Of a DNA stretch of 64,000 nucleotides, positions 42,355 through 50,850 are shown piece by piece; position 1 is the first letter of the stretch, and each line of letters begins with the position of its first letter. The notes below the pieces were generated by a model that saw only the letters and a program-made list of their open reading frames with translations, was not told where the DNA came from and did no database searches. The DNA comes from Lachnospiraceae bacterium (GTDB lineage: Bacteria; Bacillota; Clostridia; Lachnospirales; Lachnospiraceae): NCBI GenBank assembly GCA_900766915.1, contig CAAFXE010000398.1, positions 1 through 64,000 of the forward strand, read 5' to 3'. Position numbers and translations under genes: made by a program.

Positions 42355-43149
42355 ATGCGAAAGAAAAAAGTTTATTTAATTCTTCTTATTTTGCTGCTTG
42401 TCGCAGCCTGGATTGCGTTTTGTGGATATCAGTGGAGTTGGGGACCATTTGATTTTCTACATAACGTGAAAACAAATAAAATGCCTGGAAATGATGAAAA
42501 GTATGGTCTGGAGTATGCGGGCAACGTAGAAAACAGTTTGTTAAAAGGAAAGGTGATTTGTTTTCTTGGCTCTTCTGTAACAAAAGGAGCGGCTTCAGGC
42601 GGTGTTTCTTTTGTAGATTATATAGGGCAAAGAAATCAGTGTGAAGTAATAAAGGAAGCAGTTTCAGGTACAACCCTTGTGGAAGAGGGCGTTGGTTCCT
42701 ACGTTTCCAGATTAAAAAAAATAGATACAGGAAAAAAAGTGGACTTATTTGTTTGTCAGCTTTCCACAAACGATGCATCTCAGGGAAAAGAACTTGGCGG
42801 GATCAGTGATTCTTTTGATTGCTCCGATTTTGATACAAAGACGATAACCGGAGCCATGGAATACATGATTGCTTATGTAAAAGAAACATGGAATTGTCCG
42901 GTAGTGTTCTATACGGGAACAAAGTATGAAAGCGAAGCATATCAGAACATGGTGACACGTTTGTCGGAACTCCAGGAAAAATGGGATATCGGGGTCATTA
43001 ATCTGTGGGATGATGCGGAAATGAATCAGGTTTCTGATACAGACTATGCATTATATATGGCAGACCCGATTCATCCGACAAAAGCAGGGTATCTGAAGTG
43101 GTGGACACCCAAGATAGAAGCTGGACTTTATGAACAGTTTAGTAGATAG
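42355..43149 (+). CDS. SGNH/GDSL-type esterase with N-terminal membrane anchor
   Basis: This 264-residue protein has a membrane helix (about 5-24), then an SGNH hydrolase fold: block I GSSVT (Ser about 73), STNDAS as block III-like, and DPIHPTKAGY with the catalytic Asp/His. Likely a carbohydrate deacetylase facing outward. First gene of an operon with GH3 and a second esterase, under AraC-type site 1. Confidence 0.8.
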   Translation: MRKKKVYLILLILLLVAAWIAFCGYQWSWGPFDFLHNVKTNKMPGNDEKYGLEYAGNVENSLLKGKVICFLGSSVTKGAASGGVSFVDYIGQRNQCEVIKEAVSGTTLVEEGVGSYVSRLKKIDTGKKVDLFVCQLSTNDASQGKELGGISDSFDCSDFDTKTITGAMEYMIAYVKETWNCPVVFYTGTKYESEAYQNMVTRLSELQEKWDIGVINLWDDAEMNQVSDTDYALYMADPIHPTKAGYLKWWTPKIEAGLYEQFSR

Positions 43150-43170
43150 AAATAGAAGGAGCAGAAGATT

Positions 43171-45549
43171 ATGAAACACAAAGAAATCATCGACAAAATG
43201 ACCTTAGAGGAAAAGATTGCCCTGTGCAGTGGTAAGGATTTCTGGCACACCAAGGATTTTGAAAAGTATGGAATCCCATCTATGATGATGTGCGATGGGC
43301 CCCACGGATTAAGAAAACAGGAAGATACAGCAGATATGCTGGGTGTAAATGCATCTGTTCCGGCAACTGCATTCCCGACTGCGGCAGCTACCGGATGCAG
43401 CTTTGATACAGAGCTTCTGGGAAAAATCGGGGGAGCCATTGCAGAGGAAGCAAAAGAAAATCAGGTGGGCCTTGTGTTAGGACCCGGAGCAAACCTGAAA
43501 AGAAATCCGCTTTGTGGACGCAATTTTGAGTATTTTTCCGAGGATCCTTATCTGGCAGGAAAGCTGTCAGCAGCATATATCAAAGAAGCACAGAAGGACG
43601 GAATTGGAAACAGCTTAAAACATTTTGCCTGCAATAATCAGGAATATAAGCGGTTTTCTTCCGATAGCATTCTGGATGAGCGTACCATGAGGGAATTGTA
43701 TCTGACTGCGTTTGAAATTGCAGTGAAAGAAGGCCATCCGAAAACAGTGATGTGTTCTTACAATAAAATCAATGGAGTGCACAGCAGCGATAACAAGGAA
43801 CTGCTTACTGATATTCTGCGAAAAGACTGGGGCTTTGACGGACTTGTGGTAACAGACTGGGGTGCCATGTCCGATCGGATCAAAGGCTTTGCGGCAGGGT
43901 GTGATCTTTCTATGCCGGGTGGCAGTGATTATATGGAAAAAGAAGCAGCAGAGGCTGTAAAAAATGAAACCCTGTCTGAAGAAGAGATCGATTTATGCGC
44001 AGACCGTGTACTGACACTTGTGATGGAAGCTGCAGAAGTACTAAAACAGAAGACAGAGTATAACAGAGAAGCACATCATGTCCTTGCACAGGAAGCGGCT
44101 GAAAAAAGTGCAGTTCTCCTGAAAAATGAGCAAAATATCCTTCCATTAAAGAAAGGTGATAGAATCGCACTGATTGGTGCCATGGCAAAAGAACCCCGAT
44201 ATCAAGGAGCAGGTTCCAGTCATATAAATCCGACAAAACTGGATAAACTGGTGGAACTGATGCCGGAGGCAGTCTATGCACAGGGCTGTACTACAACGGG
44301 AGATACCACAGAGGAACTGCTTGCGGAGGCTGTAAAAGCTGCAAAGGCCGCTGATGTGGCTGTAGTCTGTGCAGGACTTACGGATAGCTATGAGTCAGAG
44401 GGCTTTGACCGGGCAGATCTAAAGATGCCAAAAGGTCATGTGCAGATAATTGAAGCGGTGGCAAAGGCAAATCCCAATGTGGTAGTTGTCTTAATGTGCG
44501 GAAGCGTCGTAGAAATGCCTTGGGAAGACAAGGTCAAAGGTATCTTGTTTATGGGCTTATCCGGACAGGCGGGATCGAGCGCCATCCGCAATCTCTTATA
44601 CGGAGAAGCAAATCCGAGCGGAAGACTGGCAGAAACATGGCCAATCAAATATGAAGATTGTCCAAGTGCCAGCTTCTATGCAAACGGAAAGAAAAATGGG
44701 GAATACAGAGAGGGAATCTATGTTGGCTATCGCTACTATGATAAAGCAGGCGTACCGGTTCGTTATCCCTTCGGTTATGGATTAAGCTATACTACATTTA
44801 CCTATGGTACACCGGAAATCTCCCAAAATGAGGGAGAGGATTTCTCCTATTGTGTGAAGGTTGACGTGACAAACAGCGGTTCTTTAGCCGGCGGAGAGGT
44901 TGTACAGCTTTATGTAGCTGCACCACAGGATGGAATCCATCGCCCCATCAGGGAATTAAAGGGATTTGAAAAAGTATATCTGAAACCGGGTGAGAGACAA
45001 ACAGTCGAACTAGCATTGACAGACAGAAGCTTTGCAGTATGGTCTGACGGCAGATTCAGGGTTCCGGGCGGAAACTATGAAATTTTTGTAGGAGGAACAC
45101 CGGGCACCCTGAGAAGTGCAGGGACCATACAGATAGAATCACAGGGTGAGAATGTTTTCATTCCATCCTGGCAGCCAGGAAGCTGGTATGAAAAGCCAGA
45201 CGGAACTGTTACCAAAGAGCAGTGGGAGACCATGCTTGGCCATACGGTAGAAGAACCGAAGCTTGTAAAGGGACAATTTACCATGGACAATACGGTGATG
45301 GAAATGAGGGATTACTCCTTGATCATGAAAATCATGTATAAGGCAATGGAAGCTACGGTTGCCAAAGGCTTTGGCGGAAAGGCAGATTATTCGATTCCGG
45401 AGTTTAAAATGATGATGATGAGCAGTGCAGACTGCTCTATGAGCGGCATGCAGATCAACGGCGGCATGAAAGGCCACCTGATGGAGGGAATGCTTGCCAT
45501 GGCAAACGGACATTTCTTTAAAGGGATAAAGCTGATGATGAAAAAGTAG
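43171..45549 (+). CDS. GH3 glycoside hydrolase (beta-glucosidase/xylosidase-like)
   Basis: This 792-residue cytoplasmic enzyme has the usual order: TIM-barrel domain (about 1-300) with nucleophile D229 in VVTDWGAM, alpha/beta sandwich (about 310-520), fibronectin-III-like domain (about 550-640) and an extra helical C-terminal extension of about 130 residues with many methionines. LCGRNFEYFSEDP marks the substrate pocket. Substrate cannot be fixed from sequence. AAGGAG precedes the ATG, 21 bases after the SGNH gene. Confidence 0.92.
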   Translation: MKHKEIIDKMTLEEKIALCSGKDFWHTKDFEKYGIPSMMMCDGPHGLRKQEDTADMLGVNASVPATAFPTAAATGCSFDTELLGKIGGAIAEEAKENQVGLVLGPGANLKRNPLCGRNFEYFSEDPYLAGKLSAAYIKEAQKDGIGNSLKHFACNNQEYKRFSSDSILDERTMRELYLTAFEIAVKEGHPKTVMCSYNKINGVHSSDNKELLTDILRKDWGFDGLVVTDWGAMSDRIKGFAAGCDLSMPGGSDYMEKEAAEAVKNETLSEEEIDLCADRVLTLVMEAAEVLKQKTEYNREAHHVLAQEAAEKSAVLLKNEQNILPLKKGDRIALIGAMAKEPRYQGAGSSHINPTKLDKLVELMPEAVYAQGCTTTGDTTEELLAEAVKAAKAADVAVVCAGLTDSYESEGFDRADLKMPKGHVQIIEAVAKANPNVVVVLMCGSVVEMPWEDKVKGILFMGLSGQAGSSAIRNLLYGEANPSGRLAETWPIKYEDCPSASFYANGKKNGEYREGIYVGYRYYDKAGVPVRYPFGYGLSYTTFTYGTPEISQNEGEDFSYCVKVDVTNSGSLAGGEVVQLYVAAPQDGIHRPIRELKGFEKVYLKPGERQTVELALTDRSFAVWSDGRFRVPGGNYEIFVGGTPGTLRSAGTIQIESQGENVFIPSWQPGSWYEKPDGTVTKEQWETMLGHTVEEPKLVKGQFTMDNTVMEMRDYSLIMKIMYKAMEATVAKGFGGKADYSIPEFKMMMMSSADCSMSGMQINGGMKGHLMEGMLAMANGHFFKGIKLMMKK

Positions 45550-45561
45550 GATGGTATTAAG

Positions 45562-46572
45562 ATGAACAGAAAAACATTTTATTTATGGAAAAAAGAAGAA
45601 TACAGCTATCCATGTGCAGGAGATTTTTTGCCGAATATCACAGCCTATCTTCATGATGACGAAGAAATGCGCCCGGCAATCATCATTGTGCCGGGAGGTG
45701 GATATGCTATGGTCAGCCCTACGGAGGGTGAGATTGTTGCAAAGAAATTTTATGAAGCAGGATATCAGGCGTTTGTATTGACATACACCACCAATATGTT
45801 TCGGATCGCGCCATTGAAAAAGCAGCCCCTTCAGGATATTTCCCGTGCAGTGAGATATTTACGTAAACATGCGAAGGAACTGCATATAGAGGAAAACAAA
45901 GTTGCCTGCTGCGGATTTTCCGCAGGTGCACACCTGACCGGAAGTCTGGCAGTTCATTACAGGGACGATTCCTTAAAGAATGATCCCTGGCAGGAGCTTT
46001 CCAACCGTCCGGATGCGGTCATCCTAAGCTATCCTGTCATTACAAGCGGGGAAAAGGCACACAGGGAAAGCTTTGATCTGCTGCTTGGAAACAAAGCTTC
46101 CGGGGAAGAACTTTTGTGGGCTAGTTTAGAAAAGCAAGTGACTGCGGACACACCGCCTGCATTTCTATGGCAGACACTGACCGATGAACTGGTTCCGGTA
46201 GAAAACAGTATCTGTTTTGCAAAGGCATGCAGAAGTATGGGCGTGTCCTGCGAACTTCATCTTTTTATGGAAGGAAAGCACGGTATGAGTCTTGCAGATG
46301 AAGCTTGGGCAGCCAACGACATTGGTGAGGACAGCTTATATACTATGCAGCAGCAATGGCAGACAATGAAAACACTTTACCAGATGAGTCCTGCTTCCAT
46401 TCCGGAAATGTTTGCAGCGGCGGCACAAACAGCGTCTTTAAAGGATTTTGTAACAGAATGGTCAAAGGCAACTGCTTCTTATCACTCACAGGAAGAACAG
46501 CATGCAGATCCGTCTGTTCGCCAGTGGCTTTCTCTAGGGCTTTCGTGGCTGAATAAAGTTTTGCTTCTTTAG
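45562..46572 (+). CDS. Alpha/beta-hydrolase carbohydrate esterase
   Basis: This 336-residue protein has oxyanion region VPGGGYAMVSP, nucleophile elbow GFSAGAH (Ser about 115), LTDELVP with the Asp, and GKHGMS with the His. It resembles bacterial acetylxylan-type esterases that deacetylate imported sugars. It starts 12 bases after GH3. The C-terminal ~70 residues are an extension beyond the fold. A relic of this gene lies at 41032-41100. Confidence 0.85.
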   Translation: MNRKTFYLWKKEEYSYPCAGDFLPNITAYLHDDEEMRPAIIIVPGGGYAMVSPTEGEIVAKKFYEAGYQAFVLTYTTNMFRIAPLKKQPLQDISRAVRYLRKHAKELHIEENKVACCGFSAGAHLTGSLAVHYRDDSLKNDPWQELSNRPDAVILSYPVITSGEKAHRESFDLLLGNKASGEELLWASLEKQVTADTPPAFLWQTLTDELVPVENSICFAKACRSMGVSCELHLFMEGKHGMSLADEAWAANDIGEDSLYTMQQQWQTMKTLYQMSPASIPEMFAAAAQTASLKDFVTEWSKATASYHSQEEQHADPSVRQWLSLGLSWLNKVLLL

Positions 46573-46679
46573 AAAAAATACAATAGAAAAGGGAGGGACA
46601 AGGGAAGATTCACTGTCCGAAGTATCTCGATGAAATATTATTTGAGCTCAAGCAGATGCCTGAGCTCAAATTATTTGTA

Positions 46680-46862
46680 TTTTTCTCTTTCTCTGCTTTC
46701 ATCTTCCATAAGTTCATATAATGCTCGACACATTTTTCTTGCCTCCATAAATATTTCGTATCTGTTCAGTGCCTTCCAGATACAAAGCAAAAATCCATAC
46801 AAAATTTGCTTCGCAAATGGATTTTTCCTTTGTTTCTTCGTTCATTGTGAACCTCCTTATGA
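46680..46862 (-). pseudogene. Remnant of the PD-(D/E)XK nuclease gene
   Basis: 46680-46753 matches the middle of the gene at 41109-42014 (MEARKMCRALYELMEDE codons), and 46829-46862 matches its start codon and ribosome site. About 600 bp between are missing, and the bipartite hairpin repeat sits exactly at the junction (46758-46828). Confidence 0.75.
46758..46828. repeat. Bipartite hairpin repeat, copy 2
   Basis: First hairpin 46758-46783 has arms GTATCTG/CAGATAC. Second hairpin 46787-46828 has arms AAAAATCCAT/ATGGATTTTT and inner ATTTGC/GCAAAT. Same lengths as copy 1 (33691-33760). The first stem differs at paired positions yet stays complementary. Confidence 0.8.
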
Positions 46863-47010
46863 AATTATTAGAAGTTCACGATGCGGTTTCTTTGAGAACT
46901 TCTGCAAAATTATGGGATTAAGCATGAATTTCTCAAAGACACAGATATGATCTGCAATAGAATGAATCGAATTCCCCACCTTGGAACCAGTGGGTTTAAG
47001 AAACTTTGCT
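46841..47010. repeat. Duplicated upstream region, copy 2
   Basis: Partner of 42015-42190, about 93% identical. It ends shortly before AraC-type site 2, just as copy 1 ends before site 1. Confidence 0.75.
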
Positions 47011-47094
47011 TACTGACATCTTAGCATAAAAAATAAATGACCACAATCAGTATTATCTGTTTTTATATTTGAATTTCTATTTCGTGCAAAGATA

Positions 47095-47148
47095 TTTACA
47101 ATATAAAGCTTAAATTTACAATACGTTGAACAAGATTTCTGCTAAAGT
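47095..47148 (+). promoter_or_regulatory. AraC-type operator/promoter, site 2 (before first GH78 gene)
   Basis: TTTACAA (47095-47101), 13 bases, TTTACAATA (47115-47123), 19 bases, TAAAGT (47143-47148). Confidence 0.8.
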
Positions 47149-47160
47149 GAAATCAGATCA

Positions 47161-47186
47161 GTTACTGGAACGGAGTGAACAGTAAC
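47161..47186. repeat. Lone first hairpin of the bipartite repeat (inverted)
   Basis: Arms GTTACTG/CAGTAAC around GAACGGAGTGAA, the reverse complement of the first hairpin at 33691-33716 with one loop change. It lies in the 5' leader of the GH78 transcript. Confidence 0.7.
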
Positions 47187-47234
47187 ATCATATGTATAAG
47201 ATATGGATACAAAGATTTGACAAAGGAGAAGCAT

Positions 47235-49826
47235 ATGAAAATACGTAATTTACAGGCAAATCATCTGGATCATCCTATGGGGATTGATGGAAAAGGTATC
47301 CGTCTGACCTGGTCTTTGGAAGGCGGAAAAAAGCAGACCGCATTTGAAGTGGTTGTTTCAGATCCTGAAGGAAAAGTTCTGGAAAGTCAGGTTGTAGAGA
47401 GTGACGAGATGAACTACATTTTACAGAAAGAAATTCCCACAAGGACAAAGGCAAATGTTCAGGTCGGTGTCTGGGATGAAGAAAACAGAAAGAGTGATGC
47501 AAGTGTTCTGTCCATCGTAACCGGTATCGATAAAAATGAGTGGCAGGCGAAATGGATCAATCCGGAATTAAAAACGGAAGCGGCTGGTGTGAGAAGAGCC
47601 AGTTATCTTAAGAAAAGTGTTGATCTGTCAAAAGAAATGGTAGAACTTGCGAAAAGAAGAGGTGCATATCTCTACGCCACCTGCCATGGCATTATGAATA
47701 TCTACCTGAATGGGAAAGAAGTGACTAATCATTTATTCATGCCCGGAACTCAGCAATATAATAAGCGGTTAATGGTAGAGACTATTGAAGTTTCGTCTTT
47801 ATTGCAGGAGGGGGAAAATGAACTGTTAGTTACGCTGGGAGATGGCTGGTACCGTGGCTCCATGGGAATGGCACAGGCAAAAAATGTGTATGGAGAAGAT
47901 ATTGCATTGCTGTTACAGCTTGAGATAGATCAAAAGGTGATTGCAGTCTCTGATGAATCATGGGAAGCAACTCAGGATGGACCCATTGGAAGAAATGATT
48001 TCATGGATGGAGAAGAATATGATTCCAGAAAAGAGTTAAGCAGTGCAGCTTTTCATCCGGTAAAAGTAGAAAAGTTCGGCTATGAACAGTTGATTTATGT
48101 GGACACAGTACCTGTGACCGCCCATGAAATCTTCGATGCAAAGCTGATTGTTACCCCGCAAGGAGACAAGGTCCTGGATTTTGGTCAGAATATTGTGGGA
48201 TACATCGCCTTTGATTTTGAAGGAAAAGAAGGACAGGAGCTGACTCTCATTCATGGAGAAACCTTGGATCTTTCCGGTAATTTTACAATTGAAAATTTCC
48301 AGAATGAGAAAAAACCGGTAAAACAGGAAGTTCATTATATTTGTAAGGATGGAAGAAATACCTATCATCCTACCAAAACTTATATGGGTTTTCGTTATGT
48401 GGAAGTAGTTGCAGATTTTGAAATTGATCCAAAGGTTTTTCAGGCGATTGCGGTATATTCTGATATGAGGGTAACTGCTGATTTTTGCTGCGGCGTTTGG
48501 GAAGTCAATCAATTGTTTTCCAATGCTTTATGGTCTATGAAAGGGAACTTTGTGGATGTTCCCACAGACTGCCCAACGAGGGAAAAATCAGGATATTCCG
48601 GAGATGCGCAGGCATTTATCCATACTGCAATGTATCTGATGGATTGTTATCCAGTCTATGCTAAATGGATCAGGGAACAGGCTGCGGGTCAGTATGAAGA
48701 TGGGGTGATTCCTCAGATCTCCCCGAAAAAAACTCCGCCAAATGTTAAAGAAAGCGTAGGAGGCGTGTTCTCTATGGAAGGGGGTATCGGATGGTCCGAT
48801 TCATTTGAAATCGTTCCGTATCGGTTATGGGAAAGATACGGAGATGTCGACCTTGTCAAAGAGCAATACGATGCCATGAAGCGTTGGACTGATTATGAAA
48901 TCAAACGTGCAGGAAAAACACATTTGGTAAATCTTTTCAGACTGCCTTTAAAACACAGAAAATACATGATTGACACCGGCTGGATGTGGGGAGAATGGCT
49001 GGAACCCGGACAGGATGACCGCACCTATATCACAAAACTTGTTCAGGAAGGTGATCCGGAAATTGGCACAGCTTTCTATTATACGAACCTTTGTTACATG
49101 AGAGACATGGCAAAGATGCTGGGAGAAAATCAGGACGCAGAAAGATACGGAGAGCTTGCCAAAAAGGCCAAAACTGCATATAGGGCAGTTTATCTGGAAA
49201 ATGGTGAGGTAAAGGAAAGGAAACGGCAGTGCCGCCTGGTACGCCCCATTGCCCATGACCTGCTTTCGGAAAGTGAAAAGGAAAAAGCGGCAGCCCGTCT
49301 TGCACAGATGGTAAAGGAAAACAAAGATCATTTAAATACCGGATTCCTGACTACCCATGAGCTATGCAGAACTTTAAGCAGGTATGGACAAAACAAAAAG
49401 GCATATGATTTGCTTTTGCAAAAGGAGATCCCCGGCTGGTTGTATTCTGTGTACAATGGATGCACCACCATTCCGGAAAGCTGGGACTGCTTTCTGGAAA
49501 ATGGAAAGCCTAAAAATTCCTTCAATCATTATGCGTATGGTGCCATTGCAGGATGGCTGATGGATTGTGCCGCAGGAGTGATTGTAGAAAAGGGGAATAT
49601 TACGATCCGTCCATTTACAGATTCCCGTTTGGAATTTGTGAATGCAGCCTATGATTCTCCTTATGGAAGAATTGTTTCCAATTGGAAATATAAAGGAAAC
49701 CGGTTGATTTATCATATAGAAATACCAGCAAACTGTACTGCAACGATTGCAATCGAAGGAAAGCAGGAGATGACTGCAGGTGCCGGAAGCTATGACTTTG
49801 AGGTGTGTTTGGATGAAAAATCATGA
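47235..49826 (+). CDS. GH78 alpha-L-rhamnosidase (first)
   Basis: This 863-residue enzyme releases L-rhamnose from glycans or glycosides. Layout: N-terminal fibronectin-like and beta-sandwich domains (about 1-390), the (alpha/alpha)6 catalytic barrel (about 400-790) with VPTDCPTREKSGYSGDAQ near residues 440-457, and a C-terminal beta domain. No signal peptide. ATG 47235 follows AAAGGAGAA. An earlier in-frame ATG at 47175 lacks a ribosome site. It is under AraC-type site 2 and overlaps the following GH43 gene by 14 bases. Confidence 0.92.
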   Translation: MKIRNLQANHLDHPMGIDGKGIRLTWSLEGGKKQTAFEVVVSDPEGKVLESQVVESDEMNYILQKEIPTRTKANVQVGVWDEENRKSDASVLSIVTGIDKNEWQAKWINPELKTEAAGVRRASYLKKSVDLSKEMVELAKRRGAYLYATCHGIMNIYLNGKEVTNHLFMPGTQQYNKRLMVETIEVSSLLQEGENELLVTLGDGWYRGSMGMAQAKNVYGEDIALLLQLEIDQKVIAVSDESWEATQDGPIGRNDFMDGEEYDSRKELSSAAFHPVKVEKFGYEQLIYVDTVPVTAHEIFDAKLIVTPQGDKVLDFGQNIVGYIAFDFEGKEGQELTLIHGETLDLSGNFTIENFQNEKKPVKQEVHYICKDGRNTYHPTKTYMGFRYVEVVADFEIDPKVFQAIAVYSDMRVTADFCCGVWEVNQLFSNALWSMKGNFVDVPTDCPTREKSGYSGDAQAFIHTAMYLMDCYPVYAKWIREQAAGQYEDGVIPQISPKKTPPNVKESVGGVFSMEGGIGWSDSFEIVPYRLWERYGDVDLVKEQYDAMKRWTDYEIKRAGKTHLVNLFRLPLKHRKYMIDTGWMWGEWLEPGQDDRTYITKLVQEGDPEIGTAFYYTNLCYMRDMAKMLGENQDAERYGELAKKAKTAYRAVYLENGEVKERKRQCRLVRPIAHDLLSESEKEKAAARLAQMVKENKDHLNTGFLTTHELCRTLSRYGQNKKAYDLLLQKEIPGWLYSVYNGCTTIPESWDCFLENGKPKNSFNHYAYGAIAGWLMDCAAGVIVEKGNITIRPFTDSRLEFVNAAYDSPYGRIVSNWKYKGNRLIYHIEIPANCTATIAIEGKQEMTAGAGSYDFEVCLDEKS

Positions 49827-50670
49827 GATTTGTATAAGGGATCCCTATGTGTTGGTACACGGGGGAAAATATTATCTGTATGGAACCAGAAGTGAAACAG
49901 CATTTGTTGCTCAGGCCTATGGCTTTGACGTATATGTGAGCGATGATTTGGAAAACTGGGAAGGCCCAATGGAAGTGTTCAAAAGACCGGAGAATTTTTG
50001 GAGTAAAAAGAGTTATTGGGCACCGGAAGTTTATTTTTACCGGGGAAAATTTTATATGTTTGCTACCTTTGCGAACATGAAGAGAGGACTTGGGACAGCA
50101 GTGCTGATTGCAGATAGTCCCACAGGACCGTTTCAATTGTGGTCGGACGGCTATGTGACGCCAAAAAATTCACGCTGTCTTGACGGAACCCTGTTTGTAG
50201 ATGAGAATGGGACTCCCTATATGGTTTACTGCCATGAATGGAGGGAAATCCATGATGGAACCATTTGTGCGATCCGCTTATCAGAGGATTTAAAGGAAAG
50301 TGTAGGAGATCCGGTTGTTTTATTCTCCGCATCCATGGGAAAGCCTTATGTAAAGAAATATTTCTTCCGCAATTATGTGACAGACGGCCCGTTTTTAATC
50401 CGTACGGAGGATGGAAAGCTTCATATGCTGTGGTCAACCAATGCAACCAGCGGATATGTTGAGGCGATGGCACATTCTGATAACAATGATATTATGGGAA
50501 AATGGATCCCGGATCAGGAACTTCTGTATGATCATGATGGCGGGCATGGGATGATCTTTCAGGATTTACAGGGACAGTACTATCTGGTACTTCATTATCC
50601 GAATACCTTTGGTAAGGAGCACCCAACCTTTATACCGGTGAGGTATACTGATGGAAGCTGGAAACTTTAA
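49813..50670 (+). CDS. GH43-like glycoside hydrolase with DGP variant
   Basis: This 285-residue single-domain propeller begins MKNHEICIRDPYVLVHGGKY with the catalytic base Asp in IRDPYV and a middle motif YWAPEVYFYRGKFYM. Where GH43 proteins usually show a Glu-Gly-Pro acid, this one has TDGPFLIRTEDG, so the general acid may be Asp or another residue. ATG 49813 with GAGGTG upstream is chosen over 49780. Coupled to the GH78 gene. Confidence 0.85.
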   Translation: MKNHEICIRDPYVLVHGGKYYLYGTRSETAFVAQAYGFDVYVSDDLENWEGPMEVFKRPENFWSKKSYWAPEVYFYRGKFYMFATFANMKRGLGTAVLIADSPTGPFQLWSDGYVTPKNSRCLDGTLFVDENGTPYMVYCHEWREIHDGTICAIRLSEDLKESVGDPVVLFSASMGKPYVKKYFFRNYVTDGPFLIRTEDGKLHMLWSTNATSGYVEAMAHSDNNDIMGKWIPDQELLYDHDGGHGMIFQDLQGQYYLVLHYPNTFGKEHPTFIPVRYTDGSWKL

Positions 50671-50751
50671 AAGCTGTTTATCCAAATGTTTTTATGTGTA
50701 GATTTGCAAGCCATTATAGGCGGAATGAAAAGATTTATAACAAGTTACATA

Positions 50752-50805
50752 ATTACAAAAAAAGGCACATATTTACATTATTTTCTATATGTCAGGTGTT
50801 AGAAT
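50752..50805 (+). promoter_or_regulatory. AraC-type operator/promoter, site 3 (before sugar transporter)
   Basis: ATTACAA (50752-50758), 13 bases, TTTACATTA (50772-50780), 19 bases, TAGAAT (50800-50805). Confidence 0.78.
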
Positions 50806-50850
50806 ACAATCATCAGGAACACATAAACAAATGAAAAGGAGAGAGAAAAA

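Noticed and set aside
46587..46950. Small plus-strand gene after the esterase
   Set aside because: The open frame at 46630-46950 runs antisense through the decayed nuclease copy and the hairpin repeat; no ribosome site or conserved product.
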